From Telmatactis stephensoni (taxonomy: Eukaryota > Cnidaria > Anthozoa > Actiniaria > Isophelliidae): a DNA stretch of 64,000 nt. The stretch is from the NCBI GenBank assembly GCA_029948255.1, contig JALIZF010001869.1, forward strand, positions 372,001-436,000, written 5' to 3'. Under the pieces are notes generated by a model. That model was not told where the DNA came from, did no database searches, and saw nothing but the letters and a program-made list of their open reading frames with translations. The translations under genes and the position numbers were made by a program. Below are positions 53,217 to 64,000 of the stretch, piece by piece. Every line of letters starts with the position of its first letter. The first letter of the stretch is position 1.

Positions 53217-53345
53217 GACAACCACCAGTGTATTGCGGAAGCGTTATCTTTTTCAACTTCAACATTTTAGGTGCGGCGTACCGCAGGAGTTAATACTGGA
53301 TCCCTTATTATTTATTGTATGTACATATCATCGACCTTCCTGAGT
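53217..53345 (+). mobile_element. decayed LINE reverse-transcriptase fragment
   Basis: One frame reads CGVPQELILDPLLFIV, a mutated form of the RT motif CGVPQGSILGPLLF, preceded by NRQPPV or QTDNHQCI-like sequence in neighbouring frames. Short and broken. Confidence 0.6.
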
Positions 53346-53663
53346 GTTCATTGGCTTAAAATAGGTAGTGTCGAATGGCCCGCCTGGCGTGTGGCGAACA
53401 GCGAACTGGCAATTTTGAAAAAGACCGATCAAAAATGTACTGAAACAGTCTGTATAACCCACATCAAATGCTTTTGCTTTAATTTGGGTTGGGATTATAT
53501 GGAAACTCAGGTTGACTACTTATGCCATTCACCAGCGGATTCCACGACTTGTTCTCTATTACAAAAGACGTCCATTTAAGCGTTTACTCGGCGGACTATA
53601 GATTTATGAGATAATGTCTATAGGCAACAGAGTTGGTTGCATAGAATTGTTTAATCTCATGAT

Positions 53664-53702
<39 letters not shown>
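53664..53702. repeat. (ATC)n microsatellite
   Basis: Thirteen uninterrupted units. Confidence 0.9.
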
Positions 53703-53703
<1 letters not shown>

Positions 53704-54252
53704 AGAGTTTTTTATGAAACTTTTGAGTGAGAAAAATAATGACTGTGAGTCCAAACCCACATTCTTACGCGTAGCAACCTCTCTTGTAATTTCATTCGTT
53801 TATCTGAGGCACGCAGGCAGGGTTTTCTTGTGATGTTTCGACGCAACGCCGGGCGTGCCTTTCGACCATGTCTTTCACAAAAAAACAAGTCCTCTTGATA
53901 TCGATTATATAGACCAACAGCTATTGATTAGTGATAGTTCAGTTTATGACAAAATTTCCCGAGTGCCCGTATTAGCGGATGTCGTCCATACAAGACAGGG
54001 CGCTTGGACCTGTCCGCTTTAGAAAGGCTTCCGTTTAATTGAGGTTCCGTATTAAAAAAGAGGTAATTCCACTGTACTTTATTATCAAATGTTCTTACAA
54101 TCGAACCGGCTACTCGAAAGCCGGTGAAGCGCTTACATAAGATCTTTGGGGGGATGGGGAGGGGGGCAATTTTTACGGGAGCTGCTCTATCATTCCTGGG
54201 ACCGAGAAAGTTTTGTTATGCATAAATTATCAGCTATTACGTGTCTTTTCTC

Positions 54253-54372
54253 CACGCATGCGCAATTAGGAGACGCCATCTTGTTTCAAGGAAGAGGGGT
54301 GAAAAGATTTTGCCTTATATTTTGTTAGAATTCCAATTACCTCTCCTTACAAAATGACTTAACAGATCAAGA
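54253..54372 (+). promoter_or_regulatory. candidate promoter and 5' UTR exon of the ICA1-type gene
   Basis: CACGCATGCGCAA (NRF-1-like) at about 54253 and GCCATCTTG (YY1-like) at 54275-54283 lie 22 bases apart, a common layout at TATA-less animal housekeeping promoters. A splice-donor-like AAGA|GTAAGTAC follows at 54373. This would give a non-coding first exon about 1.1 kb before the exon carrying the ATG. Inferred from motifs and position only. Confidence 0.4.
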
Positions 54373-54479
54373 GTAAGTACTACTTGTCTATTGTATTAAC
54401 TTTCGGACAGGTTTTTAGCCTATAGAGAAGATAATTTCGATATTTTCAAAGCTTTGAATCAAAAGTCATCGAGGTCACC

Positions 54480-55471
54480 TGTTCAAAGGTAGTTTTCTCT
54501 TTAAATTTCTCTCTGTTCAAATCACTATGCTTTATTGTTTGATTCTTATATAAAATAACTCATTGTTAAATAATTTTTTGAGTAACAGAACTAATTCTGC
54601 GTTTAGAACTGCTTTAGTTTAGCGTAGAGAAGTTGTAGTAGTAACAAGCTAAATTTTCTTCTTAAATTCAAAGACGTGGAAATTTAAGCTTATAACTGAT
54701 TGTTATCGTCATTTTTAGAACGTAAGTGCTGTCTATTTTGCTCCCATTAAAGACTCTGTTTAATTGAATTTCTTTTTTTTACAATAGAGGCACAAAGTAT
54801 GCTAATTTTGAACCAAAACAATAACCACAATAACCTCTGTGTGAGAGGAGAAATTCCGGTACTGAAGATCTTGCTAATAAGCTCACTAATACCTTTTTAA
54901 TTTTTCTTGATCACTGTTTAAATATAAATACCTCGTTATTTATTTGGTGTCTGAAGCCCATGTAATTTTTGAATTGGATGAAAAGTGATAAAGGATGGAA
55001 TTTCTCCTATACTGTATTTATTATAATTTTATTAAAGTGAACATTTAAGCTTAGTTTTTTTTTTGAAATTTTACCTGAAGGCTACCAGTTTTAGAATTAT
55101 TAAACTGACTCATAGGAAGCTTGACATCTGTTTCTTTTTCCATAAAACTTGTTTTTTTCAAGGTAGAAGTCTTCACTATAATCTTGCTAATTTTAAACTT
55201 TTGAGAAAAATCATGACTGTTGTTTTGAATTTCTTGAGCTGTGCTTTTTCCAAGGTTGCCTTGTCCAAGATTCGAAACTCTTATCTGTTGTAGGGGTGTT
55301 TAACCATGTTAAAGACTTGATCAACCATTGTCCCATCACGTTTTATCAACTAATCCACAATCTAACATGTACAATTTGACTTACTTCACTTCATGTTTAT
55401 TTGTGTGACCTTACAATTAACTAATATTGTTACACAGCATCAGCATATAATAAATCATCTTTGATTTTTAG
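54480..55471. other. probable first intron of the ICA1-type gene
   Basis: AT-rich, no repeat ends or coding recognised. It ends in GATTTTTAG, the acceptor of the exon with the start codon. Confidence 0.4.
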
Positions 55472-58400
55472 GAGTGGATAACATAAACAATTCATTCTGC
55501 TATCAAGATGGAAAGTTCATACCACTCACTACCGCAAGAACCTGATGAAAGGTAGCATTGAATTAATGTTATTCAAAACTCAAATCTCATGTAGATTACA
55601 ATATACAGTTGACTCTCTCGTAAGTGACCACCATTGGGATCAGGAGAAAGTGGTCACTAACGAGAACCCAATACAGGAAGCCCAAACCATACATAATATG
55701 TAATACATCTGGATACATGTCCATGGAGAACCCTGTTGTGTTATGGAAACAAGAAGCATCGATACCTTGGCTTCAGAAAAAAATTAGTAAAAGAACTTGA
55801 TTATATGACATCTCAAAAGTGATGGACGCATAGTAGTTTTCTTTGCAAACATTCAACAGCTGCATTTATTAGTAAGGATCTGTTATCATTAATGATTCTG
55901 AGGTGGTCGATTACAAGAGAGGAAAAAATGCTGAAAAATTCCAAAAATTGAACCCCAAAGGTAGTTGCAGTCGCTTACGAGGGCGGTCACTTACAAGAGA
56001 GACTTATTATAGAGTTTATATGGGTAACAAAATGGGAAATTGAAAGGGTGATCGCTAATAGGAGATGTTCGCTTATGAGAGTGGTCATTTAAAGAGAGTT
56101 AGCTGTATTAGACAAGAACAGTTTTTTAGCTCTTGAAGTCTGTGATGTGTTGTGCAGTACCTCTTCATTTTGATGTCTGTTATATTAAGCTATTGAAATG
56201 ACGTAGTACAGCACAACATGGAACTGTCACAGTTATGAAAACTCCTCTATAGCTGATGTATTTGGAGCAAACTGTAGGACAAGTTTGAGATCACTATCAT
56301 GACTTAGCAGGTGTAGCCTGCTGAGCTATAAAATGTATTTTTGTCTTTGTCCATCACCAACTGCAGCTGCTGAGCACTTGAGCACTCAAACAAGACAAAT
56401 ATAAAGTGTCTTGTCTTGTTATTATTTTGATGTGATCAGAACTAATTGGTAAACCTCTGATCAAATGACAAGTTCTCATCACGGTCCATGAAGTTTCCTA
56501 GTTGATAGATAACATTTTATACATTGGATTTCAATTTTGAATTGGTATATAAGGTGCAGAAATTTCCATGGGTCAATCTTTTGTAGACAGAGTTATTAGT
56601 GGAAGTTGGTAAATGGGGTTTCGCAAATGGCAGAAATGCACTTGCTAGAGCTTGTTCTCACAATGAAGCTTGACTTTACAAGTCTTCAAACCTTAACAAA
56701 TTCTACTGCAAATCCTGGAGATGTAGCCAGCTTTGAGTGATATCTGATTTGTATAATGTTTCAGTTATGACAGGACCTTTGATCGTTATAATGACCATGA
56801 TGCCCAAGAAACCAGTAACTATGGTTACAACTACAACAATTACAGACCTCCCCCTTCTAATAGTTTTAAAGGCAAAGTAGAGAGTAAATACTGGCATACA
56901 AAGCAATCGGTTATACAAAAACTGGGTAAAGAACAAGATGTATATGTTGTGGCTGGAGATGCTGAGGTTGATGCAAGACTTGAGGTAATATCATAAAATA
57001 TATATCTAATATCAGAAAGATAAGATCAGAAATAATCCATAGTGGAGAGGCATTCATTATAAAGATTGGTTTAGTGAATGCAGTGTGTTATATGTAAATT
57101 ATGGAAATGTTTGTGTTGTACGTTATACTGTTGTCTTATTCCAACAATAAGATTATCAAAACTATAATATTTCACTGTTCCTATACACATAGGTTACATT
57201 AGCCAGTGTAACTGCTAAAAATTTGTATGATGAATAACACTCTATTCTTTATTCTAGGCTTTTCGACATATTCAAAAGACTTGTATAGATTTACTAAAAG
57301 CTATTGAAATCTACCAAAACAGAATATTTGGTAAGTCTGTAAGGCCCAGTTCATACGTTGAACTTTTGCCGCGTCGAATGTAATAGTTGCATTTAGCACA
57401 TGAGAAGTTCAATGTCTGAACTCATTGAATTTGATAAATTTGATAAAGTTCGGCAGAAATAAAAATCAACTGATCTAGTCACATGAAATGGTAAAAGTTC
57501 AGTGTGCATTCCAATGTTGAACTTTTCCTGTTGAATGCAATGCAGTTTGAGTTTTGTCTTGAAACTAGTGAAATTGCCTTATACAACTTTAGCTGGCACT
57601 AAGCAAAAGAGTTGATATCTGTAATAGGAGTTCTTGGCATTTTCTTGGCCACTGAAGTGTCAGGAAGCTCTAAAGCTCACGAAAATCCAACATTTTTGTT
57701 GCTTTCAATTGTTAAACCACTAGTTAGCTTTTGATATTGTTAATTTAATTTAATTTAATTGTGATATTGTTAATTGATTATTGCAAGCTGCAATATTAAA
57801 ATTGGCATTTGAATCAGACGCTGAATTTTAATGGATTTCAGTTGACCTCAAAGTCAATTAGAATGGACATGGCAAAGTTTGATGTATGAACTGGACCTAA
57901 ATTAGTCAGAATAATTTTATTTTGCCGACAATATTTCTTAACTTGCAACCTCTTGACTATTAGAGTCCATTATCCTCACCACTGAACCACTGTGACTACA
58001 ACCCATCACTTCAAACATTTCCTATTTCATTGAAAACTGTTCCCAATAATTATTGTTACGTTCATTGATTTTGTTGTATTCAGCATTATCCCAAGATGAG
58101 AATGAAATGGGTCGTTTTTTGAGAGAACAAGGCTCACAAGACAAGTCCAAGGCAGGGAAAATGATGATAGCAGTTGGCAAGTCTCAAAGTTATACAGCTC
58201 AACAAAGGTTAATAATAAACTTTAGATACTAATTTGGACTGCATTACTATGTAATTGAGTAGTTTTTGTATGAGTGTGAAACAGATCATGCCATGCTATG
58301 ACTATGTCAGTACCTGTCTATAAAACATTCAAAAATCCTGCTGTCCATACTGTGCCATTACTGTGTCATTTTTGCATTCATATGAAAACTGTGCTTACTA

Positions 58401-58844
58401 ATACATGTAAGAAACAGTAACTTGACAATCAGCTGTCAGCAATACCATCAAATGACAAATTTTTTATTAGCAATGATATGTGGTGTTCATATTGTCTCGT
58501 AAAGACAAGATATCTCTGTTTTTTTTCTAGGTTGAGTTTGCGTACTCCTCTTGTACGTTTGTACCAAGAAATTGAGACATTCAGGTTTAGAGCTATCTCT
58601 GACACAGCAATGACAGTGGGTCGTATGGAAACCTCTAGAACTGATTATCGAGCTAGTCTTCTATGGATGGCAGACTTGTCTAAAGAACTTGACCCAGAAG
58701 AATGGAAGAGACTAGACAAGTTTAGAGAGGTTGGTCATAGAATAGGTTTTGTGCATTTAGAAACAATCTACATGTACAGTTGGTAATATTCTTTTTCTCA
58801 GCCTGTGGTGATGATGATGATACTGATGTTGCCAATGATAACAG

Positions 58845-58881
<37 letters not shown>

Positions 58882-61800
58882 AACCATGAAAATATTTGCA
58901 TCTTTTTCAATAGGGATGACCTATGAGAAATTATATAGGCTATGCTGCAAATCACCTTATTGTCATTCTGATGTGCCTGTTTGTTCTGATATAAACATCC
59001 TGATTGTGTACATGTATTTCTCACAGAATTATTTCCCAAGTTCATCATTCTGTCACAATTTGTAGGTTCAAAGTAAAGTCAAAAACTGCAAGAAGAAGTT
59101 TGAGAAGAATAAACATGATGTAATGCAAAAGGTTGACCTACTATCAGCCAGCCGCTGCAATCTTTTATCAAGTACACTTGCAGCATATCAACAAGCTATG
59201 TTGAAATTCTGGGAAAACACCAGTAAAAGCATGACTCAAGTGTCTGAACAATTCAAAGGATACCCCACATATCAGTTCCAAATGTTAAAAAGCTTGAACC
59301 CTATGATGGAAACTGATGATAAAGATGCTACAAAAGAAGAAAAGGGTGACGAAGAAACAAATGGAAGTAAAAAAGAGGATGAAAAACCAGAATTAGCGCA
59401 GGAGCAGAAAGAGGAGGGTGCCAAGAATGGCAATGATGATGATGATGATGATAAACTAATTTGCCTTGATAACTCACCGGTTCATAACCGACGTGCATCC
59501 AAAGATAATACTCAAGAAGAAGATGATGATGATGATAAGTTGCTGGATTCAGACCTCTTGGGTGCTATTTCCCAGGAACAGAAAAGTAATGGTCAACCAT
59601 CGACTTCCTTTGACCTTTTAGGAAGTGATGAACAATCCAATCAGCAGCCATCAGGTAGGCAAATACATTTAACTTGTCGCTCAAATGGAGGGTAGGTGCC
59701 TAGCAGCCAAGGCGCAACAGCCAATGGGCAACTAGGCTAGCAGAGAGGTAACCATGGCAACCAAGCCACGGGTCAACCTCAGGCACCCATCACACTGTAG
59801 TAACAGTGGAATAAATTACTTACCATAAACTCCCAGAGGAGGGTGGGTGGGGACAAAAGGCAATAAGCAAGCAGCTAAATGGCAAGAGAGCAAGCAGCGA
59901 CCACGATGCTTCAGGCAGCTATAGCTGCATGCTGCAGAACCTGTACACCACTGGACAGAACAACGCTCCCAGTTAACCTTGCTTAATACTTAACCACATT
60001 ATAAAGCAACTTGTAACAACTTTATAGAGTAATTTTTCATATCGACTGGCAGAACAGCACCTTCATGGCATGGCACCACCTGTTTGTCATGCCTGCTCTG
60101 TATGTTAATTGATGTAGTTTTTACTATCAAAGTTGGTTTGCTTATGGAAAGTGGGTTTATTTTTTAGGTGCAGCTGATCTGTTGGGCTCTCTACAAGATA
60201 CAGAGATTGAACCACCAAGTTATGAAGCTGCTAGAGATTTGTTGGGTTTAGACAAACAATATGAACCCAGAGGTAAAGTTACTGACAAATAATATAAATT
60301 CAGTTGATAAACTTGGAAAATTTTATAGCTCATGAAGCACAAAAGGATGACTACCTGCTTTTTAGTGTATTTGCAAAACTTGTGTCTGGGCCTATCATTC
60401 AGTCATCATTAAATGACGTTGTCTTGTCTTTCAAAATGCTTGCAGGATAGCATGACCAATTGAGTATTAGCATGTGATTAGTGTTTTGAGCATTGTGCTG
60501 TAAATTACAGTTGGTTTTGAGGAATACTGGTCAACCATGGGTTGCCTTACATCCAAGGATGTGAGGTAATGATGCTGATTATATTATGTGAGCGGATCAT
60601 GCTGCTGATGACAAGGATGATGGTGATGATGACAGATGTACATTGTATTTAAAATATACCACTTATTAGATATTTTCTTGTGTATTACAGGCTGATATTT
60701 TACGAGTCACGTATGTATTTTGCTGAGCCTTTAGGTGAGGTAAAATGCAAACGATTACTGGTAGTAAAATGGAAGCCTGTAACACACAAGAAAATATCTA
60801 ATAAAGGATTTATTATACAATTGCTTTTTCACTGTGTTTTTAAACAGCATTTTTATTATCAAAACAGCCCTTCTGAGGTCCTTTTTGAAAATCATATTTA
60901 TATGAAAAAGTTTTCCTCAATAAAGATTATTATTATTATTATTATTCTTGCAAACCAGCATGCACAGGAAAAGAATAGCAACAAAAAGTCCCGTCAAACT
61001 GGTTTGAAGCCTTGACATCATACGTACATGTAGGGCCAAATACGCAAACCAGATTTCTAGAGGGTATTACCATCCCATATTGACCCTCAAATGATACCTT
61101 ATTTGGTAAATTTATGTCACAATTGTATAATAAAATCCATTAATCAGTGAATATAGTGCTGGATGTCACCCATTTTATCCATTAATCAGTAGAGACATAT
61201 TGAAAGTATGGAATATTTTGAATGGCAGTTCTTGAACTCCCTGATATTTGGAATGTCCGGTTTATATTGATCCCATGTAGTATTTCATATCAATATCGCA
61301 TTATTGTGTTTGCACTCTAGATGGAAATGCTGGTGCCAATGGTGCAAGGTCTGCCCCTGGCATGACAGCAGACGATCTTCTCTTTGGCTCACCAAGCAGA
61401 GAACCAACCAGCCAAAGTGATCTTGATTTACTGAGTGATGTATTTGGTGATACTCAAGCCTCACAAGTTGATCACAACAGCTTCAGTAGCAAGTGGAATG
61501 AATTATTTGGTGACAGCCCCAGACCTCAGATGCCATCAAACAATGTACAGTCTACAGGAGAAGCTGAACATCCTGGGTATTTACCCTCCGATTTAATGGA
61601 TAGTTTATTAAATATGGATCCCTTTGGGAATGCTAGTAATACAAATAGAAATGAGGCTCCATCGGATTCCAGTGGTAATAATTCTGGTCGCAGCAACCGT
61701 TTGAGTGGTTTATCCATGCCATCTAAAACCTCTCTAAAGCAAGTTCTTGGGACAGGAAAACCTGGTAAAGACAAGCCAAGCAAGGCAGCACCAGGTGACC

Positions 61801-61898
61801 AGTCAGCCTGGTTTAACCTGTTTTCTGATCTTGATCCCCTTGCTAATCCTGATGCTATTGGACAAGGCAAGAAGAAGGAAGATGAACGATCCTGTTAG
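55472..61898 (+). CDS. ICA1: islet cell autoantigen 1 (ICA69)-like BAR-domain protein
   Basis: Arfaptin-homology/BAR protein; relatives bind curved Golgi and secretory-granule membranes and PICK1. Eight exons: 55472-55551 (ATG at 55508), 56765-56984, 57258-57330, 58084-58207, 58531-58729, 59066-59654, 60168-60272, 61321-61898. They join in phase to 643 residues. The BAR region covers roughly residues 45-270: VESKYWHTKQSVIQKLGK, DAEVDARLEAFRHIQK, MGRFLREQGSQD, RTPLVRLYQEIETFRFRAI, YRASLLWMADLSKELDPE, SRCNLLSSTLAAYQQAML. An acidic middle with Asp runs follows, then the family's C-terminal part ending WFNLFSDLDPLANPDAIG. Longer than vertebrate ICA1 (about 480), mainly through acidic and Ser/Asn-rich linkers. 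The start is the first ATG after the acceptor. The symbol is by family resemblance; ICA1 and ICA1L split in vertebrates. Confidence 0.9.
55604..56107. mobile_element. pogo/Tigger-like MITE in ICA1-like intron
   Basis: TA flanks, then CAGTTGACTCTCTCGTAAGTGACCACC at the left; the complement of GGTCATTTAAAGAGAGTTAGCTG closes the right before TA. Internal copies of AGTGGTCACTAACGAG and GGTCACTTACAAGAGAG lie inward. CAG ends plus TA fit pogo-type elements. About 500 bp, no transposase. Confidence 0.75.
58845..58882. repeat. (GAT)n microsatellite in ICA1-like intron
   Basis: About 12 units in the intron before exon 59066-59654, whose own coding sequence has two shorter GAT runs encoding Asp (about 59437-59452 and 59522-59537). 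Confidence 0.9.
60924..60946. repeat. (ATT)n microsatellite, possible LINE tail
   Basis: CTCAATAAAGATT followed by ATT units resembles the poly(A)-signal-plus-triplet ending of the LINE at 41255-41740, but no RT sequence precedes it. Confidence 0.5.
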
Positions 61899-64000
61899 TT
61901 GGATTGAATTTTATCTCTGGCTTGAAGTGGTGTATTTTTATGAACCATGAACTATTTAAACATTGTACCAATAGTAGAATGCTGCATAATCAGTAAGACT
62001 AGACATTTATTCAATTTTAATTTTTATCACTGCTCCGACATTAATAAAAAATCTAATAGTTGACTTCTGAGATACACTTTGCTTGCCATATACAAAGGAA
62101 TCAAAGTGAGGCTACGTGTTTAAAGCTCAGTCATTCGTAACAAGACAAAAGTTTTAGTATGTAGCCTAGTTCTAAATCCTTTGTATGTGGCAGGTGAAGC
62201 ATATCTCAGAACTGGACTATTCCACTGTAGTTGGAAAATCAATACTTTGGATTATATAATTGATTATGATTTTATCAGAGCTGACAAGCTTAATTTTTGA
62301 TTTAAAAATATCCACCCAAGTTTAATTGTAATTTAAATGGACTGTTCCTTGTACTTATTGACTGAGTGAGAGGGCCATATGGGAAAATATGTGGCAAAAT
62401 ATCAGGGTCAAATGACAAAGAGACAGATATTTTAACATCTGGTCCAATCTAACTTGATCAATAAACATTGTTATCATATGACCTGATTTTTCTGTTTTGA
62501 AAAGTGCTAAAATACCCTGTAGCACAAAAAATATAATAGCACGCAGGAATGAGCAGGGCCGGACAGGTTTTATGGCCTGCTCATGCAAAGCCATCTGGCT
62601 CCAATTACGTCATCTTTTCTGAAAGTTTTAGTAAGAGCGTGCAAGTCCGGCCGTATGGGTCATATGATAATAAAAGTTATTTTGCATGCAAAAGTAAGTG
62701 GCAAGTAGGGCAATAGGACCCTACTGAAAATTGTCTTTGCAAGTAGGCTCCCTTTTTGAATATCATTATCACATGCACTGCAGTTTAGTTTATGTAAATT
62801 ATCCATTGCCTTCTAACAGGGGCAGGTTTAGGAAAGGGTGTACACACCACTCTGAGGTGTATTTGTGCCCTTTTTTCTCAATACTTTTCCAAAATATGCT
62901 CTGGATTCTCTAGGCAGTTTTGGGTTTCTATAATGCTGCACCACTCGTGAAGGATCCTGGATCTGTCCTGCTTCCAAGGATCTTTCAAGTCATTCAGCTT
63001 GTATTCATTTTGCTACCTGCAATTGAATATTGATGCCAAGTTTCTGACTACCCTAGTTATCCCGTGCAATATTAGCAAAACATTTGTCAGGGCTAAACAT
63101 TCCCAACTAGATGTAATAATCATGATATTTGACCAAGACAGCAGAATTTCAAGGCTTTGGATTTTAAACCTCATGTTAGATATCAAAAATAAAAAAGACA
63201 GCTTGGTTTTGCTAGTTACTGATTTAAACATCACATTTGTAAGTAACTTACTTGGCCTCAACAGTGCTTGCTCAATGGTCCTGTTTACTGTGAGATTGAT
63301 ACAGCACTGAGATGGTATTTTGCTTGAAAAGTGATGTATCTCTAGTGAAAACTTCAGCAATAGTTAAAACATATTTAAAGAGTGGCAAGAAAAGATGGCT
63401 TTGTTTTAGCTTATAAATATTTATTCCTCAAGTTTTTCTTAGTAAGAGAGAAAATAATATTAACTTATAAGAAACTTGATATAATATGGGTTACAGTGTT
63501 AGTTTAGTGGTAGAAGGAAATATAATATAAAAAAATAAAGAAGTTGCCGAAGTGTCCCCTTGTCATAGTGTTATTGTTTTAATATAAATGACTTGTATGT
63601 ATACATTTAATGAGTATGAGAGTTTAAGTGGTTGGTTACAGTAAGGGCAAACAAACTGTGAACACTTCAAGTTTTTTGTCACTTTTAAAATGTATCCCTT
63701 GAGCCATTGGTCTGGAAATACTACTCATTTTGATCACTTGGTGTATCTGAATGCAATGATTCATTTAAGACCGGAAGTGCATGGTGTGCTTGTTGACAAG
63801 TTATTCTAACTCCAAGTTCAAAGGTTGTTTATTTCCACAATATTATATTACATTTTTGATATATACAATATTATATCTTAAGTTATTTAAATAGATACAT
63901 GGAGGATGCAAAATAACAACCTTAGGAGTTACACAAGCTTTTGCAACTTAAGAAACAAGAAGGAAAAATTAAAAGGCCCGGGGGGGGGGGGGGGGGGGGA
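61899..64000. other. 3' flank of ICA1-like gene and intergenic end
   Basis: An AATAAA at 62043-62048, about 145 bases past the stop, is a likely poly(A) signal. A foldback at 62086-62192 (GCCATATACAAAGGA / TCCTTTGTATGTGGC) recalls 31586-31721. No further gene seen. The window ends with about 20 G's (63980-63999), which may be a sequencing or assembly edge. Confidence 0.5.

Noticed and set aside
63980..63999. G20 run as a possible quadruplex or telomere-like feature
   Set aside because: A plain homopolymer at the window edge is more likely an assembly or sequencing edge effect.
1..64000. Bacterial, plastid or viral content
   Set aside because: No operon structure, Shine-Dalgarno spacing, phage genes or viral polymerase; the only RT motifs are non-LTR LINE type.

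Overview
This window is eukaryotic animal DNA. Genes are split by many small GT-AG introns, intergenic DNA is AT-rich, and it is crowded with short inverted-repeat elements, LINE fragments, tRNA-like SINEs and microsatellites. The gene set (adhesion GPCR with immunoglobulin and hormone-receptor domains, dermatopontin-like matrix protein, gamma-glutamyltransferase, islet-cell-autoantigen/ICA69-type BAR protein, C2H2 zinc-finger genes) and the repeat style fit a cnidarian, most likely an anthozoan such as a stony coral. The taxon is inference, not something the sequence proves.

Layout, left to right. 1-510 may hold the end of an upstream gene. 831-1978 is C2H2 zinc-finger gene A, and a decayed relative lies at 4606-4938. 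2.1-6.5 kb is dense in palindromes and LINE debris. 7758-18652 (+) is a complete 16-exon adhesion GPCR whose exons join in phase to 986 codons. 19-24.6 kb holds small transposons, tRNA-like elements and an unrecognised broken coding region on the minus strand (20475-21203). 25316-26574 (+) is zinc-finger gene B, a close paralogue of A. A hammerhead-ribozyme-like fold sits at 27862-27910. 29818-32476 (+) is a 4-exon secreted dermatopontin-like gene. 34122-51066 (-) is a gamma-glutamyltransferase missing only its first coding exon, with a 10.2 kb intron holding a 25-bp minisatellite and many mobile elements. 55508-61898 (+) is an ICA1/ICA69-type gene of 643 codons with a candidate promoter near 54250-54290. 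The rest to 64000 is intergenic and ends in a G run.

The genes do not form a pathway or cluster. They act at different sites: membrane receptor, extracellular matrix, ectoenzyme, Golgi/secretory-granule BAR protein and nuclear factors. The points most worth a second look are: the two zinc-finger paralogues whose frame breaks all go the same way (+1); the hammerhead-like fold; a tRNA-like family whose A and B boxes are separated by a conserved insert; a 99-bp perfect inverted repeat and a near-identical ghost exon inside the GPCR gene; non-consensus substrate-binding residues in the transferase; and the unknown minus-strand coding region at 20.5-21.2 kb. Exon borders were placed by reading splice sites and phase by eye. 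No alignment or database search was run.
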